Assembly: GCA_937996765.1 (NCBI GenBank)
Contig: CALKUG010000427.1
Coordinates: 1-30,991, forward strand
Source of the DNA: an uncultured Ignavibacteria bacterium
GTDB lineage: Bacteria; Bacteroidota; Ignavibacteria; Ignavibacteriales; Ignavibacteriaceae
DNA: 30,991 bases
Reading direction: 5' to 3'
In this document: positions 24,087 through 30,991 of the stretch, in pieces
Layout of the letters: every line of letters starts with the position of its first letter
Numbering within the stretch: position 1 is the stretch's first letter
Notes under the pieces: generated by a model
What the model was told of the DNA's origin: nothing
The model's input: the letters and a program-made list of their open reading frames with translations, nothing else
The model's database searches: none
Program-made: the position numbers and the translations under genes

Positions 24087-24114
24087 TATCTCAACTCAAA
24101 AAGAGATAATTTTT
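24087..24114 (+). terminator. Weak candidate terminator after the S2P gene
   Basis: A 6-bp stem TATCTC/GAGATA (24087-24092 and 24103-24108) has a 10-nt loop and is followed by ATTTTT. The stem is AT-rich, so the call is weak, and it ends only 4 nt before the next start codon. Confidence 0.3.
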
Positions 24115-24118
24115 AAGT

Positions 24119-24889
24119 ATGAATAAATTATTAGTTATAGCCATTTTAATGGCGGTTGCATTTATCGGATGTGAGAAACAATACGATACACCAATTACGG
24201 CATCGGAAGGTGCTTCTATTAGAGTTAACTCAGTTTCAGCTATTACCCTTTATCAAAGAACGGAAGTTGATTCTCTTTTACCACTTAGTGTTTCAATTGT
24301 TGGTAAAGAAGCCGTTGAGAGCGTTTATGCTGAACTCTATTTTGCAAATGAAAAGGTTAATAAAGAACCAATTCTTTTGCTTGATAATGGCAATGCGAAC
24401 AATGGTGATAACACTTTGAACGACGGAGTGTATTCAGCACGATACGTAATGAATTTTATCTTACTTAGTGGCGACTACCGTATAGTGTATTTTGTAAAAG
24501 ATAAAAATCGCGTAGTTTCCAAACTCGCAGAACAAAATTTTGAATATGACTCGGGCAAGGACAATCTTGCCCCTGTTATCTCCAACCTTATTTGTACCGA
24601 TACTCTAACCGTAGCTGGTGCACCCGTTGTTGGAACTGCTCAAGTTAAAGCATTTGATCCCAATGGATTTGCAGACATTGCTTCAGTGTTTTATACGGTT
24701 ACTCGTCCAAACGGAACCTCAAACGGAACGCGTTTTGTCCTTGATTTTTCAGTAAGCGATAGCACATTCAAAGGTGTGTTTTATGCAGATTCGAATAACA
24801 CCAAAGGTACTTATCGGTTTGATTTTCAAGCTCAAGATAAGCGAAAAAAATACAGTAATATACTTTCACAAAGTGTGACAATCAGATAA
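24119..24889 (+). CDS. Putative lipoprotein with choice-of-anchor X-like region
   Basis: The protein has 256 residues and starts with a lipoprotein-type signal: a hydrophobic run ends in AFIGC with Cys18. The Phe at -3 is slightly off the usual lipobox. The stretch LLLDNGNANNGDNTLNDGVYSARY (about residues 89-112, cited in part) is the pattern of extracellular Ig-like domains called choice-of-anchor X. Two beta domains seem present, about 40-140 and 150-256. The second opens with DNLAPVISNL and AFDPNGFADI. It is the first gene of a run coupled by TAATG junctions with the propeller and the PorV-like genes. It probably sits on the outer membrane or cell surface. Confidence 0.68.
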   Translation: MNKLLVIAILMAVAFIGCEKQYDTPITASEGASIRVNSVSAITLYQRTEVDSLLPLSVSIVGKEAVESVYAELYFANEKVNKEPILLLDNGNANNGDNTLNDGVYSARYVMNFILLSGDYRIVYFVKDKNRVVSKLAEQNFEYDSGKDNLAPVISNLICTDTLTVAGAPVVGTAQVKAFDPNGFADIASVFYTVTRPNGTSNGTRFVLDFSVSDSTFKGVFYADSNNTKGTYRFDFQAQDKRKKYSNILSQSVTIR

Positions 24890-26469
24890 TGAGATTTTTA
24901 GTTTTTTCTATTTTATTGTTGACAGCGGGGAGTGTATTCCCTCAATCAATACCCTACGACTTTGATTACTCAAAACCGCTGAATCAGTCGGCGGCAACCG
25001 AAGGAACTCCTGTGGGCAATAGTGTTAGCGCAATGTTGGCAGTAGGGGATACGCTTTGGATTGGTACCTCACGCGGATTAAGTCGTAGTACCGATAACGG
25101 AGTTTCGTGGGTGAACTATTACGATACGCAGGGCTTTGGTAAACATAGTATTTCTGCAATAGCGCATGATCCTGTTACATCTACAATGTGGGTAGCGTTA
25201 GCAAAAACGGTTGAGACATTGGGACAGCAATTACCCGCCGGTGCAGGGCTTCTTTATTCTAAAAACGGTGGAAATACCTGGACCTACCTTGCTCAGCCCC
25301 TTGATGCTCAGACCGATAGTGTAGTTGTTTATGGAATTAACCGAATTAAAGCGGTTCCGGTAACCGTGGATATTCAAAACATTACCTATGATATAGCCGT
25401 ATATAACAATGTAGTTTATACAGCTTCTTTTGCCGGAGGATTGCGTAGAACAAAAGATTATGGTGTTACTTGGGAGCGTGTAGTTTTACCACCCGATTAT
25501 AGCAACTCCATTAAACCAACAGATACACTCAGCTTTTGCCTTTCTCCTGTCGGTGGGAAAATATGTGCTGAAGGGAATTTGAATCATAGACTTTTTTCAG
25601 TCATTGCTGTTAACGATTCACTTGTGTTTTGTGGCTCAGCTAACGGTATTAACAAATCTACTGATGGTGGGGTGAGCTGGATTAAGTACAATCATCAAAA
25701 CTCTGAATCGCCCATAACAGGTAATTTTGTGGTGGGAATGAATTACAACAGCTTTAACAACACATTATGGGCTGCTACTTGGAAAGCGGAAGACCAAAAT
25801 GAAGAGTACGGGCTCAGTTACTCAACCGATGGCGGAAAAAGCTGGGGCAATGCTCTGCAAGGCGAAAAAGTTAATAATATAGCCGCATATAAAAACTTTG
25901 TTATCGCATCTACAAATACAGGTGCTTATCAAAAGTCTTCTTCAAATCAAGTTTGGTATGCTGCTCAGCAAATAATTGACGAAGTATCCGGATTAGAACT
26001 CCAAACAAATTCGTTCTACTCGTCTGCATTTACACAAGATGGTCTATATTCTTGGTTGGGTTCGGATAACGGGCTTGTTCGTAACGAACGCTCGGTAGGG
26101 GATAGTTGGTCACCAAAATGGAGATTAACTATTGCCTCGCGACCTATATCAGGAGATGTTGAGCATTATGCATTCCCCAACCCGTTTTCTCCGCGACTGG
26201 GTTCAACAGCAATAAAGTACTCAGTGGGTAGCGCAAGTAAAAAGGTAACCATTAGAATTTTTGATTTTGGAATGAACTACGTAAAAACTATAATTCAGAA
26301 CGAAGCCCGAGGAGCCGGAGTACATACAACCGGTACCGATGGAAGTGTTATTGATTATTGGGATGGAACAGATGATAATTCGCATTATGTACCCAATGGC
26401 GTTTATTTCTACAGAATTGAGTTAGACGATTCGGAAGTATTTTACGGAAAAATACTGGTGGTGCAATAA
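24889..26469 (+). CDS. Secreted BNR/sortilin-like beta-propeller with FlgD/T9SS-like C-terminal tail
   Basis: The protein has 526 residues with a signal peptide (about 1-19, ending VFPQ). The middle shows repeated propeller blades: TLWIGTSRGLSRSTDNGVSW, GLLYSKNGGNTW, GLRRTKDYGVTW, GINKSTDGGVSW and GLSYSTDGGKSW. These are Asp-box/BNR-like motifs (S/T-x-D-x-G-x-x-W). The last 90 residues (from AFPNPFSPR through WDGTDDNSHYVPNGVYFYRI to YGKILVVQ) form the FlgD Ig-like/type IX sorting-domain-like end of FCB-group secreted proteins. Export by a T9SS is inferred; it is supported by the two PorV/PorQ-type genes that follow. Translation is coupled on both sides by TAATG. The ligand is unknown. Confidence 0.78.
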   Translation: MRFLVFSILLLTAGSVFPQSIPYDFDYSKPLNQSAATEGTPVGNSVSAMLAVGDTLWIGTSRGLSRSTDNGVSWVNYYDTQGFGKHSISAIAHDPVTSTMWVALAKTVETLGQQLPAGAGLLYSKNGGNTWTYLAQPLDAQTDSVVVYGINRIKAVPVTVDIQNITYDIAVYNNVVYTASFAGGLRRTKDYGVTWERVVLPPDYSNSIKPTDTLSFCLSPVGGKICAEGNLNHRLFSVIAVNDSLVFCGSANGINKSTDGGVSWIKYNHQNSESPITGNFVVGMNYNSFNNTLWAATWKAEDQNEEYGLSYSTDGGKSWGNALQGEKVNNIAAYKNFVIASTNTGAYQKSSSNQVWYAAQQIIDEVSGLELQTNSFYSSAFTQDGLYSWLGSDNGLVRNERSVGDSWSPKWRLTIASRPISGDVEHYAFPNPFSPRLGSTAIKYSVGSASKKVTIRIFDFGMNYVKTIIQNEARGAGVHTTGTDGSVIDYWDGTDDNSHYVPNGVYFYRIELDDSEVFYGKILVVQ

Positions 26470-27473
26470 TGAGAACTATAGTAAAAGCATTGGCAGTATT
26501 GGTCTTTGTAATTAATTTGTATGCACAGCCCACCTTTATAGAAGCAAACAAAGCTCCCGGTTCATTTAGCAGAATGGGATTTTCGGTACGTGGTATGGCA
26601 ATGGGTAATGTGGGTGCTGCACTTCGTACAGGTGAACTTTCTCCGCTCTATAATCCGGCTGCTTCCGTTTACCAGCAAGGTAATTCATTTAATACCGGTT
26701 ACAGTATTATGAGTATGGATAGAAGTTTGAACTTACTCAGTTTTACCAGAAGGTTTGATTTCTACAGTGATGCAGATTCGCTTAATCCCAACGCTGAACC
26801 CCGCTCGACAGCAGGTGCAAGCATTGGACTTATAAACGCAGGTGTTTCCAACATTGACCAGCGAGATGCACATGGATTCAAACTCGATGAGCTTTCAACT
26901 TCCGAAAATTTATTCTATTTGTCTTTTGCAAACAAGTTCTCAAGAAAATTAAGTATCGGGTTTTTGGCTCGATTCTATTACTATTCTCTTTATGAAGATA
27001 TCACCACAACAAGTTTTGGCTTTGATATTGGTGCTTTGTACGTTATTAATGATAATTTTGCTGTAGGTTTAACACTTTCGGATATCAACACGAAATATAA
27101 ATGGGACACAACTCCTTTATACGGTACAGATGGACTTAATACGACCGATAAATTCCCATTACGAAAAGTACTTGCCGTTAACTACCAGGCAACAAATAAA
27201 TCATATATTGTTGGCGTTGAATATGTGAGTGACAATATGGGTACTTCTTTTTTAAGAGCGGGTGGAGAGTATTCCATATTTGAAAAATTTGTGGTGAGGG
27301 CTGGGTTGGATAATGTGGTATTTTCTTCAAACGAAATACCTGCACTACCAACAGCCGGTTTTGGATATTCAGATGAGCTAATGGGATTAGCAACAACAGT
27401 GCAATATGCATTTATTGGTGAGCCCTACACTCCTGCCGGCCGACATAGTATTGGCATAGTTGTTAATTTTTAG
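26469..27473 (+). CDS. PorV/PorQ-like outer-membrane protein (first copy)
   Basis: This 334-residue outer-membrane barrel candidate has a signal peptide (1-19, ending YAQ). The mature N-terminal region RMGFSVRGMAMGNVGAALRTGE, followed by PLYNPAA, is the signature of the FadL-like PorV/PorQ/UPF0164 group. Alternating strands follow, and the protein ends with HSIGIVVNF. In type IX secretion, PorV shuttles cargo at the outer membrane. The upstream neighbour has a sorting-like tail and overlaps it by one base (TAATG), so a cargo-shuttle pairing is possible. Confidence 0.75.
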   Translation: MRTIVKALAVLVFVINLYAQPTFIEANKAPGSFSRMGFSVRGMAMGNVGAALRTGELSPLYNPAASVYQQGNSFNTGYSIMSMDRSLNLLSFTRRFDFYSDADSLNPNAEPRSTAGASIGLINAGVSNIDQRDAHGFKLDELSTSENLFYLSFANKFSRKLSIGFLARFYYYSLYEDITTTSFGFDIGALYVINDNFAVGLTLSDINTKYKWDTTPLYGTDGLNTTDKFPLRKVLAVNYQATNKSYIVGVEYVSDNMGTSFLRAGGEYSIFEKFVVRAGLDNVVFSSNEIPALPTAGFGYSDELMGLATTVQYAFIGEPYTPAGRHSIGIVVNF

Positions 27474-27506
27474 CTTAATTTGCAAGATTGATATTAGGTT
27501 TTAAGA

Positions 27507-28397
27507 ATGAAAAATTATTTGATTGTTGTTTTAATGAGTATTGCAACTGTTTTTGCTCAAGATGCGGGTAAAACAGGTATGTCTTTTTTAAAGTTGGGCT
27601 CAGGTGCTAAAAATATAGCTCTTGCCGATGCAGGTACTGTTTTTGCAAATGACGTTACTGCATTGTTTTACAATCCCGCCAAACTCGCTTTGGCTGAGGG
27701 TTCAGAACTATATATTATGCATAATGAGTGGATTCAAGATGTAAGAAGTGAACAAGCTGCACTTTCTTTTTCACTGTTTTCTATGAACTTTGCTCTCGGA
27801 TTTAATGGTACAGCGGTAACAGGAATCGAAGTGAGGACCAAACCGGGACCGGTTGTTGACGATGTAAATGCTAATTATTTGATGGTAAAGTTGGGCACCG
27901 GATTTGCCCTTTCAAATAAGCTCTATGCAGGTGTTAGTGCAAATTATTACTACGAAGGAATAATTGAGAGTGAGGCATTCGGTTACGGAGTAGATTTAGG
28001 GTTGTTGTACAAGTTTATGGATAATGTACAAGTTTCTGCAGCTCTGCGAAATCTTGGTTCAATGAATAATCTTAATTACAATTCTTCCGTTTTGCCAACT
28101 GATTTTAGAGTAGGAACTTCTTACAGTATTGCTATTCCTGACGCAAAATTAACAGTAGAGCCTGGAGTTGAGTATCAACAATATTTAGACGCAGGTAGCC
28201 ATGTTAATGCAGGTGCAAACATCCTCTACGATTCGTTAATTGCACTGCGTATTGGTTATTCAACAGGTTTTGAATCTCGATCCATAACCACCGGACTTGG
28301 CATTGAGTATAAATCTTTTTCATTCGACTATGCTCTCACCCCTTTTATTTATAGTCTTGGGTCAGGTCATTCGCTTTCCATTAAAGTGAAACTTTAG
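27507..28397 (+). CDS. PorV/PorQ family outer-membrane protein (second copy)
   Basis: The protein has 296 residues with a signal peptide (1-17, ending VFAQ). It shows the classical family opening: GMSFLKLGSGAKNIALADAG (cited up to 20 residues), then ALFYNPAKLA, then barrel strands, ending SGHSLSIKVKL. The match to the PorV/PorQ family is clearer than for the preceding gene. The gap of 33 nt to that gene and the common direction suggest one operon. Whether it is the T9SS PorV or PorQ or a paralogue for special cargo cannot be told without the other secretion genes. Confidence 0.82.
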   Translation: MKNYLIVVLMSIATVFAQDAGKTGMSFLKLGSGAKNIALADAGTVFANDVTALFYNPAKLALAEGSELYIMHNEWIQDVRSEQAALSFSLFSMNFALGFNGTAVTGIEVRTKPGPVVDDVNANYLMVKLGTGFALSNKLYAGVSANYYYEGIIESEAFGYGVDLGLLYKFMDNVQVSAALRNLGSMNNLNYNSSVLPTDFRVGTSYSIAIPDAKLTVEPGVEYQQYLDAGSHVNAGANILYDSLIALRIGYSTGFESRSITTGLGIEYKSFSFDYALTPFIYSLGSGHSLSIKVKL

Positions 28398-28408
28398 GCA
28401 AAGAGTTT

Positions 28409-29368
28409 ATGCGAGTTATAGAGTATAGTGCCGAATATAAAGCACGTTGGGATGAGTTTATTGAGAACTCGAACAATGGTACGATTTTCCATACACAAAA
28501 GTTTTTTGATTATCATACTCCCGGTAAGTTCCAATTCCAGCACTTAATGATTCTCGAAGGAGATGCCATTGTAGCTGCTTTACCCGGAAGGGTGGTGGAG
28601 GGTTATTTTGAATCTCCGATTGGTGCAAGCTACGGTTCGTTGGTAACACCATCCGTAAAATTTCATCGTGCTTTGGAACTTGTTGATGTTCTACTCGAGC
28701 ATGGGAAAAACGCAGGATACAAAGGTTATTTACTTACCTCGGCTCCAATGATTTACGAAAAAGAGATGAATCAGAATTTGGATTTCGCGATGTTATGGAG
28801 GGGCTTTAGCTACGACCTCCACTACATATCGAGTGCTATTCATTTAGATCCGCATACGGATTTCCTTATGCGCATCAATCCTTCTACAAGAAAAAATATT
28901 CGCAAAACGTTGCGTAACCCTGATTTAACCGTTGAGATAAACGACCGTTACGACGAGTTTTATCCTATACTGATAGAGAATAAAGCGCGACATAATGTAA
29001 AACCTACACACTCATTGCCCGACATTTATAAACTTGCAGAACTTTTCCCCGAGGCAATTAAGCTCTTTATGCTTTATCATAAGGGGAAACCTATTGCCGG
29101 TTCATTAGTTTTTGTTTGCAACTCCATGGTAACACTCTGTTTTTACAATATGCTTCTGTACGATTATGCGGAATTTAAACCTATTGAACGCATTAACTAC
29201 GAAGTGGTAAAGTGGAGCACAGAGAACGGCTATCATTACGTTGATATTGGCGTTTCGCAGGATACCAAAGCAGATAACCCCATGACTCCCAGTATATCGC
29301 TCATAGAATTCAAAGAACGCTTCGACGCCAAGACCATTATGCGCAATACCTTAAAGTTTACTTATTAA
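28409..29368 (+). CDS. GNAT/FemAB-like acyltransferase
   Basis: The 319-residue soluble protein resembles the GNAT-type BioF2/FemAB-like family (PF13480). It has a tandem acetyltransferase-like fold with NPSTRKNIRKTLRNP in the middle and a second half containing YHKGKPIAGSLVFVCNSMVTLCFYN (positions about 224-250, cited in part). Near the C-terminus are the conserved segments INYEVVKWSTENGYHYVDIG and FKERFDAK. Family members transfer acyl or aminoacyl groups onto amino sugars or peptidoglycan precursors. It lies 11 nt after the second PorV-like gene and 19 nt before a glycosyltransferase gene, so work on a surface glycan is the likely role. Confidence 0.75.
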   Translation: MRVIEYSAEYKARWDEFIENSNNGTIFHTQKFFDYHTPGKFQFQHLMILEGDAIVAALPGRVVEGYFESPIGASYGSLVTPSVKFHRALELVDVLLEHGKNAGYKGYLLTSAPMIYEKEMNQNLDFAMLWRGFSYDLHYISSAIHLDPHTDFLMRINPSTRKNIRKTLRNPDLTVEINDRYDEFYPILIENKARHNVKPTHSLPDIYKLAELFPEAIKLFMLYHKGKPIAGSLVFVCNSMVTLCFYNMLLYDYAEFKPIERINYEVVKWSTENGYHYVDIGVSQDTKADNPMTPSISLIEFKERFDAKTIMRNTLKFTY

Positions 29369-29387
29369 TTTTATTTGGTGTAAATAG

Positions 29388-30500
29388 ATGTCGAAAAAAA
29401 CTGCTTTACTCACAATGCTGGGTAACCATAATTTCGACACTCGTTTTTCAAATCTCAAAATCTCATTGCGCAAAAAAGGAATTGAAGTAACCTTAATAGG
29501 TTTTGATTGGCTTGGTGGTGAATGCTATACAAAACCTGATGATAGCGTATATAAGTTATCTCGTGTACTGGGGCCTTTAAGTTTCTACGGAAAATCCTAC
29601 CTCATTTTATTTATCAAATTGTTTTTCTCCAAGTTCGACTATTATTTTGTAGGCGATGTATTTCTTCTGCCTTTGATTTCAATTATTGCAAGATTAAAAA
29701 AAGGTATGCTTTTTTACGATGCGCGTGAGTTATTTGGTCATTTAGCATCATTGCAAGGCCGAAGCAAACAACAACAGTTTTGGGCTACCGTCGAAAAGCG
29801 TTTTATTGGGTTTGCCACAGGAGTTATTGTAACAGGCAAAATGGATGGTGAGTACCTCAGCGATTTATATCAATTGCGTACTACTATTTTATTACGCAAC
29901 TTACCAATGCTTAAAGAGATTGACTCCTCGATTGATTTACGAGAAAAATACAGCTTACCAAAAGAATCGTTATTGCTTATTCAACAAGGAGTAGTGCAAA
30001 TAGGCAGAGGATTCGAGCCCGTGTTCAAAGCAATGAAACAACTGCCTCAAACATATATGATAGTTCTTGGTTCGGGTGAATTGATAGAAGAGTATAAAAC
30101 GCTATCATTATCAATGGGATTAGAAGATAGAGTTGTTTGGGCAGGGCGATTGCCGCAGAACGAGTTGCTGCAATACACGGCAGGAGGGGATATTGGATTA
30201 GCAGTAATTGAGAATATCTCTAAAAGCTATTACTACGCATTACCCAATAAAATGTTTGAGTATATTATGACCGGAGTGCCTGTTATAGCGAGTAGCTTCC
30301 CACAAATGAAGCAGATTATTGATGAGTATAGAGTTGGTTACTGCGTAGAACCGGAGAATATTGAATCTATAGTGGAAGCCATAAAACAATTAGAAAAAGA
30401 ACTGCGAGGCAGCAAAGTGCAGATGCAGAAAAACTTAAAGCTCGCCTCAGAGCAACTGCATTGGGAAAATGATTTTAAAAACTTGGAACAGTATCTTTAG
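29388..30500 (+). CDS. Glycosyltransferase, GT4-like (GT-B fold)
   Basis: The 370-residue protein has a GT-B layout. The N-terminal domain has a Rossmann-type strand TALLTMLGNHNFDTRFSN and a DARELFGH segment. The C-terminal domain contains VLGSGE, DRVVWAGRLPQNELLQY and the sugar-nucleotide site KMFEYIMTGVPVIASS. Its Glu is followed about eight residues later by the VPVIAS turn of family 4. The donor and acceptor are unknown. The stop TAG (30498-30500) overlaps the stop of the opposing methyltransferase gene. Confidence 0.85.
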   Translation: MSKKTALLTMLGNHNFDTRFSNLKISLRKKGIEVTLIGFDWLGGECYTKPDDSVYKLSRVLGPLSFYGKSYLILFIKLFFSKFDYYFVGDVFLLPLISIIARLKKGMLFYDARELFGHLASLQGRSKQQQFWATVEKRFIGFATGVIVTGKMDGEYLSDLYQLRTTILLRNLPMLKEIDSSIDLREKYSLPKESLLLIQQGVVQIGRGFEPVFKAMKQLPQTYMIVLGSGELIEEYKTLSLSMGLEDRVVWAGRLPQNELLQYTAGGDIGLAVIENISKSYYYALPNKMFEYIMTGVPVIASSFPQMKQIIDEYRVGYCVEPENIESIVEAIKQLEKELRGSKVQMQKNLKLASEQLHWENDFKNLEQYL

Positions 30501-30991
30501 GCAGTTTTTTTATACTCAACTAATATATGCACGGGTTTATTGTAAACCTTATTTGCCAACCAATCAACTAAACGCCAAAGAGAAAAGGGGAGATACTTTA
30601 GCAGTACATACGTTCTTGCAAAAATTAATAACTTATTCCCAAACAATGTATAGTCAATATCCTTTGATTCTAAAGGGTGAAATCCTGCAAGTATATGCTC
30701 ATCGAATGAATGTATGTGCGCATGAAGTGTGGTAACCTTATTACAATGCACACACAAAATATACTGAAGAACTTCTTTATAAGGAGTGGTTATAATAACT
30801 GAACCGCCCGGTTTTGTTACTCTAAACAATTCAGAAACAAAACGTTTGGGGTCAGCGATGTGTTCAATTACTTCGGAGGAAACAACAAGGTCAATTGAAT
30901 TGTCCTTAAAGGGCAGTTGAAGGGAATCACCAACTGCTTGTTTATGGAAATCACTTTTTATTCGATCTTGCGCCTTTTTTGTATTGGTATG
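30497..30991 (-). CDS. Class I SAM-dependent methyltransferase (5' end cut off by window edge)
   Basis: The frame is open on the minus strand from the right edge to a TAA at 30497-30499, giving 164 residues; the N-terminal part with the SAM motif I lies outside. What remains shows the methyltransferase_11 core: LPFKDNSIDLVVSSEVIEH, then LFRVTKPGGSVIITTP. Downstream are a Cys-rich CVHCNK and HAHIHSFDE segment and a basic tail (WLANKVYNKPVHILVEYKK). The first ATG in the window (30829) is internal. Beside a GT4 and a GNAT/FemAB-like gene, it probably methylates a glycan or lipid-linked precursor; the substrate is not visible. Confidence 0.85.
   Translation of the reverse strand, partial: HTNTKKAQDRIKSDFHKQAVGDSLQLPFKDNSIDLVVSSEVIEHIADPKRFVSELFRVTKPGGSVIITTPYKEVLQYILCVHCNKVTTLHAHIHSFDEHILAGFHPLESKDIDYTLFGNKLLIFARTYVLLKYLPFSLWRLVDWLANKVYNKPVHILVEYKKTA

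Noticed and set aside
30469..30735. Plus-strand frame of 88 codons at the right end
   Set aside because: It overlaps the GT4 end and lies opposite a clear methyltransferase frame; its translation has no recognisable features.
1..30991. Mobile element, phage, toxin-antitoxin or defence system
   Set aside because: No transposase, integrase, terminal repeats, phage structural gene, toxin-antitoxin pair or known defence domain was seen in any frame.

Overview
The window is AT-rich, roughly 38-40 % G+C by eye, and densely coding. It looks like a chromosomal segment of a Gram-negative bacterium of the FCB group, most like the Bacteroidota / Ignavibacteriota / Kapaibacteriota lineages. The pointers are two PorV/PorQ-type outer-membrane barrels, a secreted propeller protein with a FlgD-like/T9SS-like C-terminal tail, a UMF1-type transporter, and promoter boxes that fit the Bacteroidota form (TTG, about 20 nt, TAnnTTTG). 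I saw no mobile element, phage gene, CRISPR array, tRNA or rRNA.

Layout. Positions 1-2432 hold the 3' part of an M3 oligoendopeptidase F gene facing tpiA. Between them lies a bidirectional terminator framed by tandem heptamers. Positions 2433-2743 are a long leader before a PLP-dependent beta-eliminating lyase whose specificity residues match tyrosine phenol-lyase rather than tryptophanase. Positions 4292-7747 carry an orphan membrane-bound PAS histidine kinase followed 18 nt later by an MFS symporter. Positions 7823-11513 carry housekeeping and membrane genes (YebC family, membrane-anchored DUF218, nusB, UMF1 transporter). A convergent thioredoxin-like gene (11542-12147, minus) and a divergent exported DUF6600-like protein with an Arg/Glu-rich repeat tail (12382-13587) follow.

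From 13821 to 24060 nearly all genes abut or overlap. A peptide module comes first: the dipeptidase pepD, a transporter strikingly like lysosomal MFSD1, an outer-membrane barrel candidate, and an M29-type aminopeptidase. A glycan/lipid module follows: a flippase-like LPG-synthase-TM protein, a GT2, a CE4 deacetylase and a second GT2. An exported barrel-like protein and a site-2-protease-type metalloprotease close the run. From 24119 a second run encodes a lipoprotein, the propeller with the sorting-like tail, two PorV/PorQ-type proteins, a FemAB/GNAT-like protein and a GT4. It meets a partial class I methyltransferase gene tail to tail at the right edge.

How the genes may work together (inference): PepF, PepD with the MFSD1-like carrier, the M29 enzyme and tyrosine phenol-lyase suggest an organism that takes up and breaks down peptides and amino acids. 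The right half is devoted to envelope glycans and outer-membrane or secreted proteins. The observations most worth checking are the pepD/MFSD1-like pairing, the GT2-CE4-GT2-flippase cluster, the cargo-plus-PorV operon, and the AATT-type heptamers at gene 3' ends.
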